Of a stretch of DNA of 64,000 nt, positions 24,001 to 35,229 are shown piece after piece. Numbering within the stretch: position 1 is the first letter of the stretch; every line of letters begins with the position of its first letter. The translations under genes were made by a program, and so were the position numbers. The notes beneath the pieces are model-generated. The model saw only the letters and a list, made by a program, of their open reading frames with translations, was not told where the DNA came from and did not search any database. The DNA is taken from the NCBI GenBank assembly GCA_026826555.1, contig JAKSZT010038539.1, forward strand, positions 311,456 to 375,455. Reading direction: 5' to 3'. The DNA comes from Tolypeutes matacus (Eukaryota; Chordata; Mammalia; Cingulata; Chlamyphoridae).

Positions 24001-27000
24001 AAATACCTAGGAATACATTTAATTAAACATGTAAAGGATTTATGTACAGAAAACTACACAACACTGTTAAAGGAAATCAAAGAAGACTTAAATAAATGGA
24101 AGAAATATTCCATAGTTATGAATAGGAAGAGTAAACATCATTAAGATGTCTATCCTACCCAAACTAATCTACAGATTTAATACAATCCCTATAAAAATCA
24201 GCACAGCATTTTTCAAAGAATTGTAAAAACCAGCTACAAAATTTATTTGGAAGGGAAGGGGCCCTGAATTGCCAAGGACATATTGAAAAAGAAAAATGAA
24301 AATGGAATTTTCACACTGCCTGACTTTAAAACATACTACAAGGCTACTGTGGTCAAAACTGCATGGTTTTGGCACAAGGATTGACATACCAAGCAATGGA
24401 ACCAAAATTAGAGTTAGGATATAGATCTTCACATATACAGTCATCTGATATTCAACAAGGCTACCAAGCCCACTCATCTGGGAGAGAATGTCCTCTTCAA
24501 TAAATAGGGCTTAAAGAACTGGATATCCATATCCAAAAGAAAGAGAGGAACACCATCCCACATCTTACACAAAAATCAACTCAAGATGGATCAGAGATCT
24601 GAATATAAGAACCAAGACCAAAAAAGATCTTGGAAGATAATGTAGGAAAGTGTATCTACAGGAACTTGTAATAGGAAATGGTTTCATGAACTTCACACCC
24701 AAAGCACAAGCAGCAAAATTTAAAAATATATAAATGGTATGTCCTCAAAATGAAAAACTTTTGCACCTCAAGAAAGTGAAAAATCAGCCTACCAAATGGG
24801 AGTAAATATTTGGCAACCATATATCTGATAGGAGTCTAATATCCTGCATATATAAAGAAACCCTACACCTCAAAAATAAAAAGACAAACAACCCTTTTAA
24901 AAAATGAGCAAGTGACCTCAAAAGACACTTCTCCAAGGAAGAAATACAAATGGCTAAAAAGCACATGAAAAGATACTCAACATCACTAGCTATTAGGGAA
25001 ATGCAAATTAACACTACAATGAGATACCATCTTACACCCATTAAAATAGTGGCTATAAAAAATGGGATTTTAAGTGTTGGGGAGGATTTGGAGGAATGGG
25101 AACCCTCATCCACTGCTGGTGGGAATGGAGAATGGTCCAGCCATTGTGGAGGACTGTGTGACGGTTCCTCAAAAAACTGACTTCCACATGATTTAGAAAT
25201 TCCACTGCTGGGTATATACCCAGAAGAATTGAAAGCAAAGACACGAACAGATATATGCACACCAATGTTCATAGCAGCATTATTCACTATTGCCAAAAGT
25301 TGGAATCAACTCAGGTGCCCATCAACAGATGAATGTATAAACAAAATATGTACATATTTACAATGGAATATTACTCAGCTGTAAGAAGGAATAAAGTGCT
25401 AACACAAGAGATAACATGGATGGATCTTGAGGACCTTATGTTGAGTAAAGCAACCCAGGCATTGAAGAATGAACAGTATATTACCTTACTGATATGAGCT
25501 AAGGAAATTCAGCAGACTCAGAGAGCTATTGTATGGAAGGTAGGTTTACAAGAAATAGAAAGAGAGGAGAAGAGTGTGAGCCACCATCCATACGGATGTA
25601 ATCTATTGTAAGATGAAAGTGTGTAGTTGAATATTGAAGGGATAGGACAGGAGAGTAGTGATATTGTTGGGTTAGTAGTGCAGTATTGACAGGTGGGTAG
25701 ATTGGGAAGGATGGGTTAGAAGGTCCAGGATATTGGGGAGAGGCTTGGGAGAGGGAACAGGTAAACACTGGGGATTTGTGGGTATGTGGTTGAAAGTACA
25801 ATGTTGGGAATGCTCTTATGGCAATATGACAAGGAAGGGTTACTAGTTTCGGGTGTTGGATGGAGGGGGGGTCATTCGGGACAGGGTCCACCTGGAGCAT
25901 GCTTCTTGGGAGTATGTGAGTGTTCATTCTATCATAAAGTGGTATATCAGTGAGTGGAGACCCACATAATAAGTGGGAAGGAGTTGGACTCCCATCCTTG
26001 GGAGGACTGATTTGTTCAGAAATAAACAGGCAGTAGTCTCTTGAGAGAATTGGTGGTTCCTAATAGGGGGAAAAAAAACAGTATGTCAAGACCTCAGTCT
26101 TGTCCCATATAACTATGAATCTTGTCAATCAATGAGTCAAACCAGGGGGTTGCCATGGGCCTTGGGGATAGGGAGAGGGAGAAATAGAATTGATTGAAAA
26201 GGGGGTATTTAATGGTCAGTGGAAATGTTCTGCATGATCTTACAGTGATGCACACAGGACATGGTAATTATCAAAATTCATAAAAGGGTACAGTCTAAAA
26301 TGTAAACCATAGTATAAATCATTGATGAAGTTTAGTAGCTATGTTTCACTATTTGTATATCAGTGATAACAAAGGTATCATCCACATAAAATAATGTATT
26401 AATATGGGGGGGGAAGGATATTGGGTATATGAGAGTCTCCTGTATTCTGTGTGTGACTTTGCTGTGACCTAAAAGTTCTTTGAAAACAAAATGAAAAATA
26501 GTGAGACAATGGGCAATAAGTGGGGGGAGGTTCCATGGTAAGACAGGACACCAGATATTGTGGTGATGAAAGGTGAAATGTCAAAAAAAAATTTTTTAAT
26601 AATTATATATATTTTTTAATCTCAATCTTTTAATTTAATTTTTAGTTTTTTTTTTTATTTGAATTTCATTTAGTTCTGCTCTAATCTTTGTCATTTACTT
26701 CTTTCTACTTCCTTTGAGGTTAGTTTGTTGTTGTTTTTCCAATTTCTCCAGGTGTGCAGTTAGGTCTTCACTTTCAGTTCTTTCTTCTTTTTAGATATAT
26801 ATGCATTTAAGGCTATGAATTTCCCTCTCAGTACAGCTTTAGTTGCATCCCATAGGTTTTGATATGTTGTATTGTCATTTTCATTCATTTGAAGGTAGTT
26901 ACTGATTTTTTTTGAGATTTCCTCCTTGATCCACTGATTCTCTAAGAGTGTGTTGTTTAGCTTCTATCTTTGTGCTTAATCTCGCTCTCTAGCTCTTAGT

Positions 27001-27686
27001 GAATTCCAATTTCTTTCCTTTGTGCTCAGAGAAATTCCTTTGTATAATCTCAATCTGAATTCATTGAGAGTTGTTCTGTGGCCTAGCATGCGGTCTATCT
27101 TGGAGTATGAATCTATTTTGCCCATTATTAGTATAGCTACTCATGCCCTTTTTTGGTTGTTATTTGCTTGTAAAAATTTTTTCCAGCCATTCACTTTTAG
27201 CTTCCTTGAATCTCTGTGTCTAAGGTGTGTTTCTTGTAAACAACATATAGATGGGTCATATTTCCTAATCCATTCTGCCAATCTGTGTCTCTTTACTGGG
27301 GAATTTCATTCATTAACATTTAGTGTTATTACTCTCAAGGAATTTCTTACATCAGCCATGTTTTCTTTGAGTTCATGTATGTCATATGTTGTTTTTATTT
27401 CTTTTTGTCTTTTTAGTTGTTCTTACACTCTCCTCCAACTCTCTCACTCCTAATTTTTCCTTTCACCTGTAGAACCTCCTTTATTATTTCTTGAAGGACA
27501 AGTTTCTTATTGGAAACACTTTCTTAATTTCTGTTTATCTGTGAATATTTTGAACTCTCCATCATTTTTGAAGGCCAGCTTTGCGGGATAGAGAATTCGT
27601 GGCTGGAAGGTTTTTTCTTTGATTACCTTGACTATGTCATACCACTGTCTTCTTGCCTCCATGGTTTCAGATGAGAAATCAGCACT

Positions 27687-28400
27687 TTATCTTATTGAGA
27701 TTCCCTTGTATTCGATGGTTCCCTTTTCTCTTGCTTCCCTGAGTATTTTCTCTTTGTCTTGAGCATTGGACATTTTGACAAGTATATGTCTTGGAGTAGG
27801 CCTGTTAGGATTTATACTGTTTGGGATGCAGTGTGCTTCCTGGACATGTATGTCCATCTCCCTCAATAGGGTTGGGAAGTTTTCAGCCATTATTTCCTTC
27901 AACACCTCTTCTGTTCCCTCTCCCTTCTCTTCTCCTGCTGGGATGCCTATAATATGTATGTTTGTATGTTTAGTGTTGTTGTTTAACCCCCTAAGTCCCT
28001 CCTGGATTTTTTCTATCTTTTTATCTATCTCTGCTACTATATGTTTGATTTCAGATGTACTGTCTTCCACATCAGTAATTCTTTCTTCTGCCTGTTTAAA
28101 TCTGATATTATGTGATTCCAGTATCTTTTTGATTACTTGGATTGTGCCATTCATCACCATCATATCCGTTATCTTTTTATGTATGTTTACAGTTTCTTCA
28201 GTATGTTCTCCCAGTGTCTTCTTAATATCCTTAATCTCTTCCTTCACTTCATTAAGTTGGTACATGATATTTGTTTGGACAACTTTGATTAGTTGTTCAA
28301 TGTTCTGCATCTTTTCCTGTTTTTTATTTTGTTCATTGGACTGGTCCATATCTTCCTGTTTCTTAGTAAGATTTGTAAATTTTTGTTTCCCTCTAGACAT
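27687..28400 (-). pseudogene. L1 ORF1 with long open frame (L1-C)
   Basis: A 237-codon open frame for most of the L1 ORF1 protein, an RNA-binding chaperone that coats L1 RNA. From the N-terminus there is a Lys/Glu/Gln-rich leader (MSRGKQKFTN), a coiled coil (about residues 48-125, with EVKEEIKDIKKTLGEHTEE), an RRM-like region (HTNIHIIGIPAGEEKGEGTEE, about 145-165) and the start of the C-terminal domain (NPNRPTPRHILVKMSNAQDK). It ends at KGISIR, where the family continues with a C-terminal segment. That segment is present downstream (27590-27687) but out of frame. It is the best-preserved ORF1 in the window, so L1-C may be relatively young. Confidence 0.8.
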
Positions 28401-29429
28401 GATTTATTTTGATGAATTTATTCAGTTGATTACCTTCTCTTTCTGCTCTAGAGTTTTATTTAGCTGCTGATTTTGTGTGTTAAGTTTTCTCTTCTACATG
28501 TTATTCTTCTTGTTCTATTTCTTTGCTGTTTTCTATGTTCCCTTGAAGGAAAAAGATAAGGGCCAGAGCAATTGAAAGAGGTAAGAATAGAAAAACGATA
28601 ATAGTAATAATAGTAAAAGTTAGAAGAGGGGACATATAAGACTTAATAAAATGAATATTTAGCTCATGTAAGCAGTGCAAAGTTATAGGAATAAAGAAGT
28701 GGAGTACCTACAATGAAATGGGATACTGAATAAAGAAAAATATGTAGAATAATTTAAAAGGCCAGAATGATGAGGAGAGAGAGAATGAGATAAGAAAGGG
28801 CAGAAAGAAAAAGTTAATAATAAAACAAAACAAAATAAACAGAAAACAGAATAAACAAGATAGAAATCTAAACCAGTAAATTTGCAGACTAATAAAAAAA
28901 AGTTGGAATGTAAGAACAACAGAAATTAGAAGATAGAATGATGATGGAAGGAAAAGAGATAGCGTTGGTAAACAAAATCAGTATACACAGAAAATGGGAA
29001 ATCAAGGAAGGTGAAACACAGGAAAGAAGGAACAAGCTAGCACCTAATTATTTTTTAAAAAGTGGTGGGGAAGGAAAGAAGAAAGATAAAGAAGAAACAA
29101 ACAAGGAAAACAAACAAACAAACAAACACACAAGCAAGCAGTCAAACAAAGCTAAGGAAGAAGAGCGTTCCTTCTTGGGCCCTTGTGGATCCTCTCAGGC
29201 TGCCTGTGTTCTTCAATCAATTACCCTGCAGGCTTCCTTCTGTAGGTTTTGAGGTGGGTTTTAGTGAGTAAACTAAGTTAATTTTTTTTAAGTAACCTTT
29301 TGTTCTTGCTTTTTTTTTTTTTTGAAAAAAAAAAAGGACCAAAAAGAAGCTAGTATAAAAATTATGTCTATGTTTTCCCTGTCCTAGGGTATCAGCTTGA
29401 TGTTAGATATACTTGTGGATCACCACTCT

Positions 29430-29501
29430 TAGAGAAGTCAGAATCGAACCAGGGACCTCATACATTCAAGGCAGAGATTCCTCCACTGAGCTACCCCTCC
29501 A
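29430..29501 (-). other. tRNA-Ala-like module in L1-C 5' UTR
   Basis: On the minus strand it reads GGGGTAGCTCAGTGG, then a short variable part, TGAATGTATGAGGTCCC and GGTTCGATTCTGAC. The A box TAGCTCAGTGG (29483-29493) and B box GGTTCGATTC (29441-29450) match the Pol III internal promoter consensus, with 32 nt between them. It has no SINE body or poly-A tail and lies between L1-specific sequences. The L1-A module at 18437-18511 has the same spacing and a comparable position. It could drive or modify L1 transcription; this is inference. Confidence 0.75.
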
Positions 29502-30289
29502 ACAGGGTCAACCCACTCTTCAGAAACTTTTTCAAGTACTTTCCCCCAGGCTAGTTTCTCTCTCCTAGCACAGCAGGATTTAACAGGCTGTATAAGCTGA
29601 TTCCCCTTCCCTTCTCCTGGTCAGATTGAGTTACCTTTTCAAATTCGAATGGGACCCTGATGACTCTGTACTCAGCAACAAAGTGATTTTTCAAGCCTCT
29701 TCTATACCACCCCCTCCTCCCAGCGGACCCTAAATAGGCTCTTTTGAAAACTTACCAAGTGATTCCCACTGCCTGACTCCCTTAGGGGAGTTGAAATTCT
29801 GATAGTCCTCAGTGCTCCTCCCTCTCACAGACCAAGCCTCTTTATCTCAGTGTGGTTAGTTAAATCAGGTTGCCTCAGCAGATTTGCCTCCCTCAGCCTG
29901 GTGCCACTTTTAGTCAGCTGGTGTGCCCTACAAAGCTCTAAGGCAGTCCAGGCAACCAAACCCATAGAAAGGAAACCCCTCTCTGCCCCTTGCCAGAAAC
30001 TTACCTCTCTTGGAGAGTGCTCTTCTCCCTGGGTGGCCTGTGAGAGTCAAGGCTCACCCTAACTCTTTGTCATGAGGGTGGGGCTTAGCCATCTGTGATT
30101 TCCACAGAGCTAAAACTCGTGGTTTTATCTTGAGCAATCTATCTCCCTGTCCTGATCCCTCTAGATAGATGCCCCAAAGGCTCCTGCTCTGTGGGTTCCC
30201 AGAACAGCTCACTCGGGCTGGATTCTGTCCCCAACCATCCATCTTTTATGAGAGAGATGGTGAGTGCCCACTTGAACTGATGCCATCTT

Positions 30290-30365
30290 GTCCCCCACCC
30301 CCTCCTATTTTTGTGTGTGTAACATTTGTGTAATCTAAGTATCTTTTAAAAAATAAATAATATAT
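30290..30365 (+). repeat. short family X 3' tail
   Basis: GTAACATTTGTGTAATCTAAG followed by TATCTTTTAAAAAATAAATAA parallels the tail of the sense family X copy at 55615-55665. It lies directly upstream of the L1-C 5' end. Confidence 0.45.
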
Positions 30366-30374
30366 ATTTTTAAA

Positions 30375-32365
30375 AATCTATTTTGTCTGATACTGGTTTC
30401 ACCACTCCAGCTCTTTTTTGGTTACTATTTGCTTAGAATATCTTTTTCCAACCGTTGACTTTTAAGATGGTTGTGTCCTTACGTCTGAAGTGAGTCTCTT
30501 GTAAACAACATAAAGATAGCTCATATGTTTTTTCCATTCTATCCATCTATGTCTTTTGATTGGGGAGATCAAGCCGTTAACATTCAATGTCATTACTGTA
30601 AAGGTGTTACATACATCATCCATTTTCACCTTTGGCTTTCTCTTGTCATATCATACCATTGTCTATTTTTACTATTTAAGTTAACCTTTCAAATAATCTT
30701 CATTCCTACATTCTTCTTCAAATTTCTTGCCTTTTTTCCATTCCTTTCAGGCTGCAGCATCCACTTTAGTATCTCTTGTAATTCTGGTCTTTTGGTAACA
30801 TAGTCTATCAGTTTTTGATTGCCCATGAAGACTTTGAACTCCCCTTTATTTTTAAAGGTCAGCTTTGCCGGACACAGAATTCTTGGCCGATATTTTTTTC
30901 TCTTTCAATACCCTAAATACATCATATAACATTTTTCTCTTCTCCATGGTTTCTGATAAGAGGTCAGCACTTAAGATCTTATCGTGTTTCCCTTGTAAGT
31001 GATGCCCTGCTTTTCTCTTGCTGCTTTCAGAATCTTCTCTTTATCTCTGATATTTATCATTTTGAATAGTAGGTGTCTCCTGGTGGGTCTATTCAGATTT
31101 ATTCTGTTTGTGGTGTGTTGTCTTTCTTGGGTATAACTATATAAGTTTTTCATAAAGGTAAGGAAGTTTTCAGTCATTATTTCCTCAAATATACTTTCTG
31201 CCTCTTTTCCCTTTTCTTTTCCTTCTGGGACACCAATAATGCGTATAATTTTGCATTTCAATCATCATTCAAATCCCTGAGACCCTGTCCCATTTTTTTC
31301 CATTCTATTCTCTTTTGGTTCTCCTGTCTTTTTCAGATCAGATGTTCCGTCTTCAAAATCCCTAATTCTCTCTTTGAGAAATTCAAATCTATCCTTATAT
31401 GTCTCTAATGTATTTTTAATCTTGACCATTGTGTCTTTCATTCTGATAATATCTGTTATTTTTCTTTGTAGACTTTCAAATAGTTTTTTATGTTCACCCA
31501 GTGTCTTATTAATATCTTTTATCTCTTTAGTCATAACTTTAATTTCATTTAGTAGTGTTGTGTGATTATCACTAATTGTCTTTAAGTCTGTATCTCCAGG
31601 ATATTTGGTTTGGTCCTTTGGCTGGGCCATCTCTTCCTGATTTCTAGTATTAATTGTAATTTTTTGCTGATGTCTAAGCATTTGAATATCTTGGTGAATT
31701 TACTTTGGTGACACATTTCTTTTTCCTATTATTTTTATTTTTTCACAGCTCTTCTTTTATATTTTGTTCAACTCATCCTAAATATTTAAAACGGCCCAGA
31801 TTAAGTTATCAAAATCATTCCAGGGACTCACTAATGGGGTGAAGATGTTCTCCCAAGTTTGGAGTAAAGAGAGCTCAAAAGGTAATTTATTTCCATGCAA
31901 TTTCCAGACAGACTAGAAGATGGAGATCATTAACAGACTTTTCCATGGATGTGTATTTCTCTTGGTTTTCCTTTGTTCTCATCTGGCAAGGAGCTGAGTT
32001 TCAAAGCTAACTGCACTTGCCAAATTCACTAAAGAAAAGCCCCCTGAGTCCTCCTCCATGTTCCATTGTAAAAGGTGACAGGGCTGAAGCTGTCTGCTCC
32101 CCTCTCAATCAGCTGCAATGAGCCAGGGGTTTTAAAGTACTTAATATCTTAGGGTGGGGGAAGGTAGCTCTTCTCAGCAACCAGGAGGTTTAGTAAGTCA
32201 CAGTTTGTTGTTTTGGATTCTTTGTCTCTCTCTCCCTTACCCTCCTGGTAGTTGTGAAGCACTGTCCTGGCATGCTTACCTCAAAGCAGGTCCCTTGGGC
32301 AGGTTTTGGCTCTTTCTTTGTTGTTTTTGTGAGAAAGCATGCCTTGCCTACCTAATCCAAATCCA
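30375..32365 (-). mobile_element. LINE-1 L1-D, minus strand, 5' half only
   Basis: Minus-strand endonuclease start of ORF2 (30375-30960) is followed by ORF1 (30971-31681) and a 5' UTR to about 32365. Everything 3' of the endonuclease N-terminus is missing. It joins head to tail with L1-E. The 5' UTR differs visibly from that of L1-C and L1-A, so it is probably a different L1 subfamily. Confidence 0.75.
30971..31681 (-). pseudogene. L1 ORF1 with two adjacent stops (L1-D)
   Basis: One reading frame of 237 codons codes for an ORF1 protein. It has an N-terminal leader, a coiled coil (KEIKDINKTLGEHKKLFES), an RRM start (IIRIIGVPEGKEKGKEAES) and the C-terminal domain (KMINIRDKEKILKAAREKQ). It is interrupted by two consecutive TGA codons at about 31262-31267, just before the RRM. 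Apart from these stops the frame is open. It shares an almost identical domain layout with L1-C ORF1 but is clearly diverged in sequence. Confidence 0.8.
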
Positions 32366-35090
32366 TGTTCCAACCCACAAATCAGTCTATGGCTTGATTG
32401 TGGAGTTTAATCCATTAGCAGTCAATGTTATTACTCTGCAGGCAGTTCTTCACTCATTTTGACCTTTGGGTTTTCTCTATAATACCTTGTTTTCTCTGCT
32501 GTTTTTACACTTTGAGTTACTTTTACTAATATAATCTTCATTTCTAGACTCTCTTCCAAGCATCTCTCTCCTGTTTTTCTTTTCAGACTGTAGCACTCCT
32601 TTTAGTATTTCCTGCAAAGCTTCTCTCTTCATTACAAACTCTCTGTTTCTGTTTTTCTGTGAATATTGTAAAGTTCCCCTCATTTTTGAAAGACAATCCT
32701 GCTAGATATAAGATTCTTGGCTGGCAGTTTTTCTCTTTCACTATCTTAAATATATCATACCACTTCTTTCTTGCTTCCATAGTTTCTGATGAGAAATCCA
32801 CACAATCTTATTGCGAATCCTTTGAATGTGATGAGTTGCTTTTCTCTTGCTGCTTTCAGGGTTCTCTCTCTATCTTTGGTATTTGACATTCTGATTAGTA
32901 TGTTTCTTAGAATAGGTCTATTTTGAATTTTAGATGTGCGTATGTTGTCTTTCTTGGACATGGATATGTATGTCCTTCAATGGGTTTGGAAAATTTTCCA
33001 CCATTATTTCCTCAAATATTTTTTCTACCCCATTTCCCTACTCTTCTTCTGGGACACCCATGACACACATTTTTATGTTTCTTGCTGTCATTTAATTCCC
33101 TGAGACCCTGTTCAATTGTTTTATTTTTTTTTCTTTATCTGTTCATTTTTATGTTTACTTTCAGAGGCCCTGTCTTCAAGCTGACAGATCCTTCTGCTTG
33201 TTCAAATCTACTGTTATATTCCTCCAGTGTATTTTTATTTTATTTATTGTGATTTTCATTCCCATATGGTATGATCTTTTTCTATGTAAGCCTTCAAATT
33301 ATTCTTTGTGCTTACTTAGTGTCTTCTTAATGTCCTTAATCTCTTTAACCATATCACTGAATTTATTGAGGAGATTTCTTTGAACATCAATGATTAGATG
33401 TCTCAACTAATTTTTGTCATCCAGAGGATAAGTTTGTTTCTTTGACTGGGCCATATCTTCCTGTTTCTTGGTATGGGTTGCAATTTATTGTTTATGTCTT
33501 GGCATCTGATTTACTAGATATATTTATTATTGACTCATTTTTCTCTCTTTAGTCTGAGGCTTTATATTTGCTTGACTTTGTACTTCAGATCTTCTTTGAT
33601 ACTTGGTTCATTTTAGTTTGGAGCTTTGTCGTGGCTTGTGTAGCCAAATTGATTTTTTTCCAGGTATTTTTCATGTTTTCTGTTTCTTGTTCTTTCTCTC
33701 TTGTTTGTTGTGGAATAGGAACCAAGGATATAGTTGATAGAGTAAACTGTGGAGGCTGATGCAACTCAATTGCCCTAGGAACTGAACAAGTTTCTCCCAC
33801 CTTTCTCCCTTGCCATGTTATGGAAGGAGATGCAGCTTTGTGCAGTAATCTAAGTCATGCAGGCCAAGACCCATCTTTAGTTGCCAGAGAGACTAATGAA
33901 ATTCCATGCCTGTTTCTAATATGCCTGGGGCAGAAATGGAGGTACAAGTGTGGGCAGAAACCTAAACTGTATGAGTCAAAACTGACCACAGTTGCTCATG
34001 TAGACTGATGAAGCATCAGCTCCACTCCTTCTATGTTAGGGATGGGAAGGGAGCCTCTGGTGTGCCCAGCAATCTAGTCCATGCAGGCAAAAAGTGACTG
34101 AAGTTGCACAGTGAGGGTGAGGGATCATGGTCCTTCCTCCTGTTCTGTCAATGGTAGTGATAGAGCCACAGATGTGTCCAATAATCTAGTTCATATGTAC
34201 CAAAAGTGACTGCAGTTGCCCAGAGATAGTGAGGGAGCAGTGTCCTTCCTCCTGCTCTGTCAGAGGTGGAGATGGAGTCAGAGATGTTTCCAAAAGTCTA
34301 ATCCATGAAGTCTGAAAGTGGCTGCACTTGCTTGGAGAGGTTGAAGGAACATTATTCCTTCTGCCCTGTCAGGGGTGGGAATGGATCCACAGGAGTGCCA
34401 AAAACTCTTGTCCATGCAGGCCTAAAGCACCTGCACTTTCTCAGAAAAGGTGGAAACACTGCACCCCTCCAACCCTACTGGGGTGGAGATGTATCCACAG
34501 GTTTTCCTACTAGTCTTGTCTGTGTGCTGGAAGCACCTGACAGTAGTGGAGCTGGAACCTAGCCTAGGGCTGCAATACAACCTGGGTAGAAAAAAGCCAG
34601 TCCCTAACTTAACTGTGATTTTCAAGCAGCCCTGTTGCCCCTCATGCCAGAGATTGAGTGAAAAAATGGAGACCACTGGCCTTTTTATGACTTGGACAGA
34701 CTCAGACTTTACCTGTTCTTAGGCTTGAACTTTAGCCAGCCAAAATTACTAATCAGTAGCTGAAATCAGTGCCTGACTGTTTCTTTCTCCCCCATATTTG
34801 GGAAATGGAGGTTCCTGTTCCAACTAGGGAATATCTCTCAAGACAGCTCGTGCTGCCAGTGGGGGAAGTATACTAGCTCCATGGTGTGGGGTGCTTTACT
34901 CATGAATCTTCACTGCAGATTGGCAGCTTCCTCCTTCCAAACTTCCAAGGATGTTGTGGGATGCTCTTTTGGTCTCCTGCACCCAACAAACTAGTGACTT
35001 AAGCTGCTCTGGGTGATTACAAATGGCACTGTAAGACAAACTTAAACTTGGGGCTCCTTATTCTGCCACCATTTTGCCATTTTGAGAGTG
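32365..35090 (-). mobile_element. LINE-1 L1-E, minus strand, 5' half with monomer-bearing 5' UTR
   Basis: The start of ORF2 and a degenerate ORF1 occupy about 32365-33560; residues ILIRMSNTKDRERTLKAAREK lie at 32755-32961. The 5' UTR extends to about 35085, where the reverse complement AAAATGGCAAAATGGTGGCA resembles an L1 5' terminus. The 5' UTR contains tandem monomers (33847-34520). ORF1 is broken by multiple stops. Like L1-C and L1-D it lacks its 3' half. Confidence 0.78.
33847..34520 (-). repeat. tandem ~112-bp monomers in L1-E 5' UTR
   Basis: A diverged word of the type AATCTAGTCCATGCAGGC recurs at 33847, about 33960, 34071, 34183, 34295, 34403 and 34511, at spacings of 113, 111, 112, 112, 108 and 108 bp. 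Between occurrences the units share AAAGTGACTGCAGTTGC, a G-rich GTGAGGG patch, TCCTTCCTCCTGCTCTGTCA, and a GATGGAG or GATGGGA patch followed by CCACAG. About six units are visible. Mouse L1 5' UTRs are built from promoter monomers in a comparable way. Confidence 0.85.
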
Positions 35091-35229
35091 GGCGAGGAGA
35101 GAGAAAGAGAGTGGGAGAGAGAGAGTTATCCTGTTCAGTGCTTTCAAATTTATTCCCAAAGGACAACACATTAGGATAGTTATTAGGGGCAGTGTGTTCA
35201 TTGACAGTAATAGAAAAACCTGACAACGT

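Larger units (their letters stand above)
19737..26590 (+). mobile_element. LINE-1 element L1-B, plus strand, near full length but broken
   Basis: The 5' end is recognisable at 19750-19880 (CAAGATGCTGTCAGTTTAAG), the reverse complement of the L1-C 5' end at 30250-30290. Most of the 5' UTR seen in L1-C is missing here. ORF1 lies at about 20130-20960 in pieces (KIKKTLGKHKEE coiled coil; NPNRSTPRYILVKMPN). ORF2 runs from about 21115, with endonuclease residues SSAHGSYSKIDHMLSH near 21690-21740 and reverse transcriptase coding near 22510-23290, to about 25500, in several frames. The 3' UTR then runs to an A-rich end near 26585. ORF2 is interrupted by an LTR (23291-23707) and a SINE (23816-24000). 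Non-functional. Confidence 0.88.
26640..30290 (-). mobile_element. LINE-1 L1-C, minus strand, 5' half only
   Basis: From right to left on the minus strand it has a 5' end at about 30290 (GATGGCATCAGTTCAAGTGG in reverse complement), a GC-rich 5' UTR, a tRNA-like module, a purine-rich leader (about 28545-29340), and an ORF1 reading frame open for 237 codons (28400-27687). ORF2 endonuclease coding follows, ending at about 26640. Within the endonuclease region, at about 27110, sequence jumps from the segment coding the DHMLGHR motif to one about 300 bp further upstream in the gene, so an internal deletion is likely. The reverse transcriptase and 3' end are missing, which is unusual because L1 truncation normally removes the 5' end. 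Confidence 0.82.

Noticed and set aside
24784..25296. A 170-codon open frame on the minus strand
   Set aside because: It is the antisense shadow of the L1-B ORF2 C-terminal region. The plus strand reads as L1 throughout, including the [19 protein letters not shown] segment.
27766..28470. A 234-codon open frame, plus strand, rich in hydrophobic and Ser residues, resembling a membrane protein
   Set aside because: It overlaps L1-C ORF1 on the opposite strand exactly. Antisense reading of the Lys/Glu-rich coiled coil gives Phe, Leu and Ser.
33847..34520. A CRISPR array or satellite, because of the regular spacing
   Set aside because: There are no short conserved repeats with unique spacers, and it is part of an L1 5' UTR in a mammalian genome.
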